DNA of 33,093 bases from assembly GCA_005877305.1 (NCBI GenBank), contig VBPW01000014.1:1-33093 (forward strand), given 5' to 3'. Under the pieces are notes generated by a model that saw only the letters and a program-made list of their open reading frames with translations, had not been told where the DNA came from and searched no databases. This document shows, piece after piece, positions 1-8,127 of this stretch; position 1 is the first letter of the stretch; each line of letters starts with the position of its first letter. This stretch comes from Nitrososphaerota archaeon. GTDB lineage: Archaea > Thermoproteota > Nitrososphaeria > Nitrososphaerales > Nitrosopumilaceae. Position numbers and translations under genes: made by a program.

Positions 1-798
1 TTTATCCATAGAAAAAGAGTGTTCATTTGTAGGAAACTTGCCTGAAACTACATCATTTTTGTAAGATTCAACAGCATTTACAATTTCGCCAGAAAGCTCA
101 AGATATCTTTTAGCAAACTTTGGTTTTATTTTTTCATACAATCCTAACACATCATGAATCACAAGGACCTGACCATCACAATCTGGTCCAGAACCGATCC
201 CTATTGTTGGAATGTTGATAGAATTTGAAATAATCTTTGATACTTCTTTTGTAACCATCTCCAAAGCAATGCTAAAGGCTCCAGCCTCTTCTAGTGCTTT
301 TGCAGACTCGATTAGCTTTAGTGCAGCATCTCTTGTCTTTGCCTGAACTCTGTAGCCTTCCTGCAGGGTGGTAGTTTGAGGCTGAAATCCAATATGGCCC
401 ATTACAGGTATACCGACTTCGACTATCGCTCTTACAGTATCTTTTACCTCAAGACCACCTTCTAGCTTGACAGCATCTGCTCCTGCCTTGATTAACCTAC
501 CAGAGTTTTCTATTGCCTGAGATTTACTTGCTTGGTATGACATGAAAGGAAGATCCGCTACAACCATTGCATTTTGTCTTCCTCTTGCAACAGCTTCTGT
601 AAAAAAACACATCTGCTCCATTGTGACTGGAATTGTATTTTCATAACCTAGCATCACCATTCCACCACTGTCTCCAACAAGTAAAATGTCAACACCTGCC
701 TTGTCACAAAGTTGTGCTGTGGTATAATCATATGAAGTAAGTACAGTTATTTTTTTAGAATTTTTCATTGACAGAATATCTCTTACAGATTTAGACAT
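1..798 (-). CDS. panB: 3-methyl-2-oxobutanoate (ketopantoate) hydroxymethyltransferase, 3' end outside window
   Basis: Minus-strand reading from ATG at 798: MSKSVRDILSMKNSKKITVLTSYDYTTAQLCDKAGVDILLVGDSGGMVMLGYENTIPVTMEQM..., a PanB-like N-terminus. Open to the window edge and not in the ORF track. Confidence 0.9.
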   Translation of the reverse strand, partial: MSKSVRDILSMKNSKKITVLTSYDYTTAQLCDKAGVDILLVGDSGGMVMLGYENTIPVTMEQMCFFTEAVARGRQNAMVVADLPFMSYQASKSQAIENSGRLIKAGADAVKLEGGLEVKDTVRAIVEVGIPVMGHIGFQPQTTTLQEGYRVQAKTRDAALKLIESAKALEEAGAFSIALEMVTKEVSKIISNSINIPTIGIGSGPDCDGQVLVIHDVLGLYEKIKPKFAKRYLELSGEIVNAVESYKNDVVSGKFPTNEHSFSMDK

Positions 799-1537
799 GA
801 GCCATTCTCCGAAGATTTTTTTTCACTAGATTAATTGAATGTGCCAAGTTTTTCTTGTTGTCAAATTTAATTTTTGAAAGATTTTTTTTCTTTGCAAATT
901 TTTTAGAAATATCAACTAGAATTTTCATTCCACGTATTACATTATCTACAATGGTAATGTCAGCTGTCTGTGCAGTTCTCGAAAGTGGATTTAGATCAAA
1001 CGTGATTACTTTTTTTCCAAATTTTTTTAATGCAATTGTTCTGTCTCCATCTTCAAGTGGTACTAAAACAACATCGGCAGAAAATATTCCACGTTTGTCA
1101 GCAACTCTTCTTGCACTATCTAGCTTTGGAATTGTTTTGTAATACTTGGATTCAAGTCCTAAGATCTCCTTTGCGCCATTTTTTTTCAATGTTTTTGCAA
1201 TGTTTCTCTTTCTTTTTTCATTTGTATAGAACAAATTAACTTCGATTTTTGCATTAACTATCTTTGCAAGCTGAACAATTTCTTTTGGACAGAGGGCAGC
1301 AAAATTCCCATTTACTGATATGACAGGTGCTTTTGCTAAAATGAGAGCCACAGAAGCAGCTTTTATGGCCCTAAGAGCGTATTTTGAGGTCTTTTCACCT
1401 ATGAGATAATCAAATGTCTCACCTCTTCCATGAGCCAAAAGACCCTCTTCTACTAAAAGACCTGATTTGTAACCAGAAACTAGCTTTTCTCTGATATGTA
1501 GGGATGCAGCCCTAGGATGTGATTTTGGAATTAACAC
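791..1537 (-). CDS. Archaeal 4-phosphopantoate--beta-alanine ligase (phosphopantothenate synthetase)
   Basis: ORF 248 aa (MLIPKSHPRAASLHIREKLVSGYKSGLLVEEGLLAHGRGETFDYLIGEKT...), adjacent to pantoate kinase and panB. Confidence 0.9.
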   Translation of the reverse strand: MLIPKSHPRAASLHIREKLVSGYKSGLLVEEGLLAHGRGETFDYLIGEKTSKYALRAIKAASVALILAKAPVISVNGNFAALCPKEIVQLAKIVNAKIEVNLFYTNEKRKRNIAKTLKKNGAKEILGLESKYYKTIPKLDSARRVADKRGIFSADVVLVPLEDGDRTIALKKFGKKVITFDLNPLSRTAQTADITIVDNVIRGMKILVDISKKFAKKKNLSKIKFDNKKNLAHSINLVKKNLRRMAHV

Positions 1538-2424
1538 TAGGAAACTCTGGCCCCACTAGTATCAATACTTGATTTTATCACAATACCGTCGTCATATTTT
1601 TTCAAAATTTCCATCACTTGATCTTCTTTTGATTTTGGAACCAGAGTAAAGATAGTTTCTCCAAACATGGCAACACCGCACTTGAAACCATTGTTTTGAA
1701 GATCTTCAATTACCGCATACATCTTTGGTGTTATAACACTAACATACTTTGCAAATTCCAAAGACATGTCTAAAAATTCCTGATAGTCTCTTGATTTGAT
1801 TAGCTTGTCTACCATCTTGCCACCAAGACCATTTATTTTTGATAAATCATTTTTGAGAATTTTTTTAGTTGAAATAGGTGAAAAACAAATAACAATAGCT
1901 GAAGAATCTGTGCGAATCTTTCTTAATGATCCAATGCCGGGAGCACCGTACTTTGTTCTAATTTCAAAACCGCCATGATATGAGGACAGAACAGTTCCAA
2001 GACCAGTCTTGCAAAAAATTTCTGCTCTGTGAGCTACCTGTCCAATCTGGGTTCTAGAAAGATTTGTCTGCAATGCCTTGTTTAATGCAAACGCCAAACT
2101 TAGTGCAACAGCACCACTTGAGCCAAGCCCATAACCAACTGGAATCTCTATGTGATGCTCTACATCTACAAAGTAATTTTCTTTTATAATCTTGAAAAAT
2201 TCTTCAATTACAAATTCAGAGACTTGCGTATTGTCTGATTGATAACCAATTACTTTGATCTTAAAACTAGGTTTTTCAGAGCTTGAAACTTGGACACGTG
2301 TAGTAACACCTTCCTTTATACAAAATCCAGCCCCAATAGAACCTTGAAGCTCAGGCCTTTTCTCCTGTATCTCGGCTTTGAAAAAACCAGTGATGTGACC
2401 TGGACAGAAGGCTACTGCCTGCAT
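1537..2424 (-). CDS. Pantoate kinase (GHMP kinase family)
   Basis: ORF 295 aa with GHMP motif PVGYGLGSSGAVALSLAFALN, clustered with the other archaeal CoA-pathway genes. Confidence 0.88.
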   Translation of the reverse strand: MQAVAFCPGHITGFFKAEIQEKRPELQGSIGAGFCIKEGVTTRVQVSSSEKPSFKIKVIGYQSDNTQVSEFVIEEFFKIIKENYFVDVEHHIEIPVGYGLGSSGAVALSLAFALNKALQTNLSRTQIGQVAHRAEIFCKTGLGTVLSSYHGGFEIRTKYGAPGIGSLRKIRTDSSAIVICFSPISTKKILKNDLSKINGLGGKMVDKLIKSRDYQEFLDMSLEFAKYVSVITPKMYAVIEDLQNNGFKCGVAMFGETIFTLVPKSKEDQVMEILKKYDDGIVIKSSIDTSGARVS

Positions 2425-2486
2425 AAAGAAATTTAAACTCGAGTAAAATATAAAAATGACGATTAAATTATTTAAATTGATTTAAA

Positions 2487-3464
2487 CTGACTAAATTCAT
2501 TCGGCGCCTGCAAAAAATTGGCAGTAGTATTCTGGTTTCATTACCAAAAGAATGGATCGAGGCAAACAAGCTAGAAAAAAGTGACGAAGTTGAGATAGAA
2601 ACCGGTTCAAACAGTCTGTCAATTACTCCTTCTGAAGATAGCAGACCACCAAAAGAAGTAACCATATCATATCCTGTTTCAAAAGGAGAAAATATTATCG
2701 CGGATATCACAGGTGCCTATCTTCTTGGATATGATATAATCAAGATCAAAGGTAAATCAACCATATCAATTGAAGATAGAGAAAAGATCCGAACATCAAT
2801 GCGCAGATTGGTTGGCATGGAAATTGTTGACGAAGATTCATCAAATATAAATGTGCATTTTTTATTGGATGCAACAACACTTAGTCCAGAAAAAATTCTA
2901 AAACGCATGAGCTCAATTGCACTTGGAATGTTTCGTGACACACTAAACACACTGACATCTGTTGACAAAACTGTACTGCAAACAATGCCAAACCGAGATG
3001 ACGAAATAGATAGACAATATTTTTTGCTTGTAAGATTGATTCGAAGCACAATGGTTGACAAAAAACTTGCAAACGCACTAAATCTTGAAAACATTGATAT
3101 TTTAGATTACAGAATTGCCGCAAACTTACTTGAGGCTGCAGGGGATACAATAGTAGAGCTTGCAAATTCACTTACAGATCTCTCTCTAATGCCAGCTGAT
3201 TTCAAAAAGATTTATGATGTCTCAAAAGATATTGAGAAGATTCATGAAAAATCAATTGAGGCATTCATAAACCATAACAGGTCACTTGCTATTGAGGCCA
3301 TAACACTACATAGAAACTATCATAAAAAAATTTCAGATATACGTACCTTACTTGAAACAAAAAAACAGACGTCAATTGACCTATTTGATGTTGTTTACTC
3401 CTTTGATAGGATTGCACGCTGTTGGAACGATATAGCTGATCTTGTAAAGCCAGTCTACACGTAA
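2487..3464 (+). CDS. PhoU-domain protein with N-terminal AbrB/SpoVT-like domain
   Basis: The listed ORF starts at 2799, but the open frame continues upstream as (L/M)TKFIRRLQKIGSSILVSLPKEWIEANKLEKSDEVEIETGSNSLSITPSE..., beginning at CTG 2487 just after an in-frame stop. Confidence 0.8.
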   Translation: MTKFIRRLQKIGSSILVSLPKEWIEANKLEKSDEVEIETGSNSLSITPSEDSRPPKEVTISYPVSKGENIIADITGAYLLGYDIIKIKGKSTISIEDREKIRTSMRRLVGMEIVDEDSSNINVHFLLDATTLSPEKILKRMSSIALGMFRDTLNTLTSVDKTVLQTMPNRDDEIDRQYFLLVRLIRSTMVDKKLANALNLENIDILDYRIAANLLEAAGDTIVELANSLTDLSLMPADFKKIYDVSKDIEKIHEKSIEAFINHNRSLAIEAITLHRNYHKKISDIRTLLETKKQTSIDLFDVVYSFDRIARCWNDIADLVKPVYT

Positions 3465-3573
3465 TTGAAAACTATTTCAACAATGGGTCTGAAATTAAAC
3501 AAAAATGGTAGCGAATCTTATAATAATGAAACCAAAACTTATATCAACAAAATTGTAGAAAGATTCTCAGACG

Positions 3574-4103
3574 TTGACAAAACCAAAAATTCTGGCATTT
3601 GCAGGTAGTACTCGTAGTGACTCGTTTAATAAAAAATTAATCAAAATTGCTGTTGATGGAGCAATAGATGTAGGTGTAGAGGTTACCTTCACTGATCTTC
3701 GTGATTTTCCGATGCCACTTTATGATGGTGATTTAGAACAACGGGAAGGACTTCCTGCTAATACACGCAAGCTTAAGGATCTAATGTTAACACATCAAGG
3801 ATTTCTCATTTCTTCACCAGAATACAATAGCTCTATTTCTGGAGTTCTCAAAAACACGATTGATTGGACAACAAGACAAACCGAGGGCGAAAGTCCTTTA
3901 GCTTGTTACAAAGGTAAGATATCAGGTTTGATGAGTGCTTCTCCTGGTGGATTGGGCGGTCTTAGAGGCTTGGTCAGGTAGCCATAGCAAAAGCTCATGA
4001 GGCCTTTAACTCTGATGGAACACTGAAAAATAAAACACAAGAAGAACAAGTAAAAAATATTGGTGCAAGTGTAGCTAAAATATTGATGAAATTAAATTCC
4101 TAA
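3574..4103 (+). pseudogene. NADPH-dependent FMN reductase-like gene, frameshifted by an internal deletion
   Basis: Frame 1 (3574-3981) encodes MTKPKILAFAGSTRSDSFNKKLIK...SSPEYNSSISGVLKNTIDWTTR...SASPGGLGGLRGLVR*. The C-terminus QVAIAKAHEAFNSDGTLKNKTQEEQVKNIGASVAKILMKLNS* continues in another frame (3975-4103). Confidence 0.8.
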
Positions 4104-4137
4104 AAAACTATACAAGCAAAGAAATGTTTGTGATAGT

Positions 4138-4257
4138 ATGATCTTTGGACTATGCCCATTATGCAAATTACATCGATATCTTACTGCATATGATTTCAAA
4201 AATACAGGAAAGAAAATTTGGATTTGTGAGGACTGTATGATAACACTAACGAGTTGA
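4138..4257 (+). CDS. Small zinc-ribbon-like protein (39 aa)
   Basis: ATG 4138 to TGA 4257: MIFGLCPLCKLHRYLTAYDFKNTGKKIWICEDCMITLTS, with paired CPLC and CEDC knuckles. Not in the ORF track. Confidence 0.5.
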   Translation: MIFGLCPLCKLHRYLTAYDFKNTGKKIWICEDCMITLTS

Positions 4258-4294
4258 ATAGATTTTCTTACTAGAACAAACTGGTATTTATTGA

Positions 4295-4846
4295 TTAACG
4301 CTCTGGGCGAGGTTGTATAAACAGTGTGAGATTCTTACTATCTATGGCATTACCCATTTGTGCAGAAACCAGAACAGAGTACGTACCTATAAGAGAGTTA
4401 TCAGGAATTCTAAATTCTTGATAATAATAACCGTGATCATCTGTAACTCCTGTAAACGACTTTACTAAAACCCCGTTGGGATCTAAAATCTGAACGGCTA
4501 CTTTGGCATTAGGAATAAATCCATAGTATTGATCAAAATTACCAGAAGGATTCTGATTAGCGTAGTAAACTTTGGCATTTATGAAAAATGAATATCCAAT
4601 TCTGACATGATCCGAGTATTTTGTTACTAGAATTATTTTTGTAACAGGTACATTTTTTGTAATGCCAACTGTTTTACCAGTAGCTAATGCTTGATTCTTA
4701 TGGTACTGAGTCTGTTTTTGTATAAATGTACTATCTCCTTGTAATTTGTGATTGCTGCTAGACTGGATTTTAGAATATGCAGCGGGTAACGATATCGTCA
4801 GCATGATTCCTATTACTAAAACGATTAAAAGAAAACCTAGTTTCAT
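4295..4846 (-). CDS. Secreted/membrane-anchored protein with Ig-like (MG2-like) domain
   Basis: ORF 183 aa; N-terminal hydrophobic segment MKLGFLLIVLVIGIMLTISLPAAYS; segment NAKVAVQILDPNGVLVKSFTGVTDDHGYYYQEFRIPDNSLIGTYSVLVSA. Confidence 0.65.
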   Translation of the reverse strand: MKLGFLLIVLVIGIMLTISLPAAYSKIQSSSNHKLQGDSTFIQKQTQYHKNQALATGKTVGITKNVPVTKIILVTKYSDHVRIGYSFFINAKVYYANQNPSGNFDQYYGFIPNAKVAVQILDPNGVLVKSFTGVTDDHGYYYQEFRIPDNSLIGTYSVLVSAQMGNAIDSKNLTLFIQPRPER

Positions 4847-4905
4847 TAATATTTATACGCTAATCTAGAATAAATGTAGTAGCTTTGTTTTGATAAAACA
4901 AATTC

Positions 4906-5160
4906 TCAAAACAAAGACTTGTGAATATGAGATCTGATCTTCTCCTTCATCTCTGGAGTCATGTCTTCTGGTTTCATTCCATGGTCTTTCATGGCATGTT
5001 CAGCAGCCTTTTGCATAATCTCATCTTCTGTCTTACCTTTTGCGACAAATTTGCAGTCAAATCCAGCATCTTTGCACTTTAATTTTAGCATAGGATGCTT
5101 TGTGCATAAGACATCTTTAAAGTTGTAGTATGTATTTTGTGTATCTACAATATTGGACAT
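4906..5160 (-). CDS. DUF1059-like small protein
   Basis: ORF 84 aa: CKDAGFDCKFVAKGKTEDEIMQKAAEHAMKDHGMKPEDMTPEMKEKIRSHI. Confidence 0.75.
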   Translation of the reverse strand: MSNIVDTQNTYYNFKDVLCTKHPMLKLKCKDAGFDCKFVAKGKTEDEIMQKAAEHAMKDHGMKPEDMTPEMKEKIRSHIHKSLF

Positions 5161-5275
5161 ATTTCAGTTGATTCTACTTTACATCTAGTTCTAATGGATT
5201 TTTTCAAAATTTATCAAAAGAATATGTATTAAGAACAAAAGATATGATCAATTTATTTAAAACCTCCTAAAATAC

Positions 5276-6922
5276 ATGATAATGAAATTTAATCAATTTC
5301 TTGTTCTTGTAGCTGTGTCTATTGTTATAATTGGAATTTGGGCAATTGCACCAAGTTCTGCACAAGCAAAAACACCAATACCAACAATTACGCCAACAGA
5401 GCTAACTGCAACAGCAGTCTCTCCGACTCAGATCAATCTTTCATGGAATGCACCAACACAAAACTATGGAAAAACAATTATTGGTTACAAAATCGAACAG
5501 ATGTTAAGCACTGGTGCATTTTATACAATAATAGAAAACACTGGCAGTATAATTACGATACATTCTATGACAGGATTAATGACTGGCACTACCTACGCTT
5601 ATAGAGTTTCAGCAGTCTACTCTGATTATGCCACCACTGATCCATCAAACGCAGCATCTGCAACTCCAACTCCAACATCAGTACCTCCACCAACACCATC
5701 ACCTTCCTCACCAATCACAAATGTAAAATTTGACTTTACACCATCAGATGGAACCACATTAACAGCTGTAATAATAACACAAAACGATTATCAAATATTA
5801 CAATACAAAAAAGATTCTAGAAGTATAATTTCTAATGCAGTACCAACCACAGAAACAATAACTAATGATCTAAATGGTGTTATTGCATACCAGAATAATC
5901 ATTTAAGCCCACCAACAATACCTGGACCACTTGTTGCAAAAGCAGTCTCTCCTACTCAGATCACACTCTCTTGGCTTCCACCAATAGAGAACTACCTGCA
6001 AAATATAGTTGGTTACAAAATTGAATGGAAACGAGCCCCAGGTGATTATGTAATAATAGATGATAACACTCATAATGATACAAAAAAATATTCAATCGTA
6101 GGACTGACAACTGGCACTTATACTTACAGGGTCTCAACAATTTACTCTGATCATACTACTAGTAATCCATCAAACGAAGCTTCTGCCATCATTCTACCAT
6201 CACAGCCAGCACAACCCACAACTCCATCACAGACTGTACCACCATCAACATCTCCACCATCAACTACAACACAGCAACCTGTGACAAATATAAAATTTGA
6301 CTTTACACCGTCTGATGGAACCACATTAACAGCTGCCATCTTAACACAAAGTGATTATCAGCAACTTATAGTCATTAAAGATCCTAGAAGTATAATTTCT
6401 AATGTCACACAAACAACAAATACTATAAACAATGATCTGTCTGGTCTTCTTAGATATCAGACAATTCATTCTAAAGAAACTATACCTCCACAACAGACAT
6501 CCAACTACACTCCGCCAGCTCCAAAAAACACCGCTGGTTTAGATAATAAACTAGTAGACGGTGTGATTACAGCAGTAGTAGCATCAGGAGCAATATCTAT
6601 AATCACTTGGTTTGTTAGAACAAAAATTGCAAAAAAAATAGCAAAAGAGTACTATTTTACATTGGAAAAGTTCATTGAGGATGAGATTCTGCATATAAGA
6701 ATTAGAAACAGCGGTCAAACAATAGAAGACTGTATTATCTTATGTGGGGAAGTGGCATGTGTTTGGACTGATACAAAAATAGATAAACCAAGACACGCCT
6801 ATGAGGGTAGTATTTCGGTTGTAAGGTTGCCTGACGGATATGAAAATAATTCGTTGATTAGTGTTAAGAGCGGCAAGAAAGTATTAAAAAAGGTCCAGCT
6901 TGATGACATGGCTCATGGCTAG
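5276..6922 (+). CDS. Fibronectin type III repeat surface protein with C-terminal TM segment
   Basis: ORF 548 aa; N-terminal signal sequence; two FN3-like units (SPTQINLSWNAP...GYKIE...YRVSAVYSD and SPTQITLSWLPP...GYKIEW...YRVSTIYSD); Pro/Thr-rich linkers; TM ITAVVASGAISIITWFV. Confidence 0.75.
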   Translation: MIMKFNQFLVLVAVSIVIIGIWAIAPSSAQAKTPIPTITPTELTATAVSPTQINLSWNAPTQNYGKTIIGYKIEQMLSTGAFYTIIENTGSIITIHSMTGLMTGTTYAYRVSAVYSDYATTDPSNAASATPTPTSVPPPTPSPSSPITNVKFDFTPSDGTTLTAVIITQNDYQILQYKKDSRSIISNAVPTTETITNDLNGVIAYQNNHLSPPTIPGPLVAKAVSPTQITLSWLPPIENYLQNIVGYKIEWKRAPGDYVIIDDNTHNDTKKYSIVGLTTGTYTYRVSTIYSDHTTSNPSNEASAIILPSQPAQPTTPSQTVPPSTSPPSTTTQQPVTNIKFDFTPSDGTTLTAAILTQSDYQQLIVIKDPRSIISNVTQTTNTINNDLSGLLRYQTIHSKETIPPQQTSNYTPPAPKNTAGLDNKLVDGVITAVVASGAISIITWFVRTKIAKKIAKEYYFTLEKFIEDEILHIRIRNSGQTIEDCIILCGEVACVWTDTKIDKPRHAYEGSISVVRLPDGYENNSLISVKSGKKVLKKVQLDDMAHG

Positions 6923-6962
6923 AAATATGTGAAATTAGTAAAAATTAAAAAAAATTGGGTTT

Positions 6963-7634
6963 TCATGCGTTTCTGTTCAGCTTTCCATCTTTGTTGAATA
7001 AGCCCTGAACTTTTGCATCTGCAAGATGGTATTTGACGTTCAGGTTACTGTTGATGCTTACTAGTTGATTTTTGTGGATCGAAGCTTCGTTATTGTATGC
7101 CTGCAAAGCTTCTTCCATAGTGCCACCATTTTTAAGCACCCTGTTCATCGCATCTTTCCCATTCTGAACTTTTGCTTGCATGAAGTTAAATTGCTCCCAG
7201 AAAAGATTCTGCGCAGAATTATCTACATGCGTTACAAATACTGCGTATGCATTTTTGGGTGTAGCTAGATTATTTCCGTTGTTCATGCCGGCAAGGTCCA
7301 CTTGCAAGTGTTCGCTTGCAATTCTGCGTTGTTCTTCTATGAACTTGTTTTGTTGATCTACCAACTGTTGTTTGAGTTGCATTGCAGCATATCGTTGCTT
7401 GAATATTTCTATGTTTTGAAGAATTTTCATTGCTGTGGGGTCATTCTTTATGTTATCGCTTGCCAATATTGTATTGGTATCACTTGTTCCTGTTTCTGCC
7501 CACGCAAAGCCAAAATTAGTTACAACGATTAGCGCTGCTAAAACGCCTGCAAAAACGCAGATTTGAGATCTCTTATTTATTTTCTTACCTTTGTCAGTAG
7601 TTTGAAATTCTCTCTTTTCCATGTTTCCAATCAT
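6963..7634 (-). CDS. Predicted secreted/membrane-anchored coiled-coil protein of unknown function, downstream of the hammerhead motif
   Basis: ORF 223 aa; hydrophobic N-terminal segment SQICVFAGVLAALIVVTNFGFAWAET then a Gln-rich helical region; SD-like GGGGGTGA 9 nt upstream of the ATG. Confidence 0.6.
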   Translation of the reverse strand: MIGNMEKREFQTTDKGKKINKRSQICVFAGVLAALIVVTNFGFAWAETGTSDTNTILASDNIKNDPTAMKILQNIEIFKQRYAAMQLKQQLVDQQNKFIEEQRRIASEHLQVDLAGMNNGNNLATPKNAYAVFVTHVDNSAQNLFWEQFNFMQAKVQNGKDAMNRVLKNGGTMEEALQAYNNEASIHKNQLVSINSNLNVKYHLADAKVQGLFNKDGKLNRNA

Positions 7635-7643
7635 TCTCTATTT

Positions 7644-7651
7644 TCACCCCC
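7644..7651 (-). promoter_or_regulatory. Shine-Dalgarno-like site GGGGGTGA for the 6963-7634 gene
   Basis: Minus strand AAGGGGGTGAAAATAGAGAATG; spacing of 9 nt to the start codon. Confidence 0.6.
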
Positions 7652-7659
7652 TTGATTTC

Positions 7660-7711
7660 TCCCGACAACAGATACGTTGTTTCGTCCGAGTTTCACGGAC
7701 TCATCAGGGGA
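7660..7711 (-). ncRNA. Type I hammerhead self-cleaving ribozyme
   Basis: Minus strand 5'-TCCC CTGATGA GTCCG TGAAACT CGGAC GAA A CAAC GTATCT GTTG T C | GGGA-3'. Stem I UCCC/GGGA; CUGAUGA box; stem II GUCCG/CGGAC (7-nt loop); GAAA; stem III CAAC/GUUG closed by A15.1-U16.1; cleavage site UC after C17 (7664). Confidence 0.92.
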
Positions 7712-7734
7712 TTCTTTGTATTGTTCTACTGTTA

Positions 7735-7965
7735 TCATATGGACCGCAACACTACTTCCAGCACACGTGTTAAACCATCTTTTACATCGTCTCGAAGGAT
7801 TGTGCAGATGATTTTATGATATTCGTTACTACATCCGCCAGAGTGTGAGAGTAAATGCCTACTACAAAAGGCACATCCGCATGTCACACACAGTCTTGTG
7901 CAGTTTTGTGAACATGTACTGCATTGCGATTCCTCAATGCGTTCAATTGTTGGTATTGATGTCAT
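7735..7965 (-). CDS. Cys/His-rich zinc-binding (B-box/RING-like) small protein
   Basis: ORF 7735-8046; likely start MTSIPTIERIEESQ at 7965; motif CSTCSQNCTRLCVTCGCAFCSRHLLSHSGGC. Confidence 0.55.
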   Translation of the reverse strand: MTSIPTIERIEESQCSTCSQNCTRLCVTCGCAFCSRHLLSHSGGCSNEYHKIICTILRDDVKDGLTRVLEVVLRSI

Positions 7966-8127
7966 GATCACACTTGGCTGAAAAATTATTAATCCATTTG
8001 AACACTTTTTGCAACAAAAAATCCGAAATTTCGCTTTTGTGAGCAAGACTAGGGTGCCTAAAAACCACAGTTCAACATTTTTGCGACAAAAGTGTAGTAA
8101 ATATTTTTAACAATAGTAGGCCAGCTT

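Noticed and set aside
855-1239. Plus-strand ORFs 855-1142 and 1030-1239
   Set aside because: Antisense to the well-supported phosphopantothenate synthetase ORF; low-complexity Phe/Ser/Leu composition.
2468-3171. Minus-strand ORFs 2468-2710, 2717-3094 and 2881-3171
   Set aside because: Antisense shadows of the PhoU-domain CDS.
7065-7532. Plus-strand ORFs 7065-7268 and 7302-7532
   Set aside because: Antisense to the secreted-protein ORF; no recognisable motifs.
7712-7745. TATA-like CATATGATAAC upstream of the ribozyme (minus strand) as a dedicated promoter
   Set aside because: Plausible in position but weak match to an archaeal BRE/TATA; cannot be supported from sequence alone.
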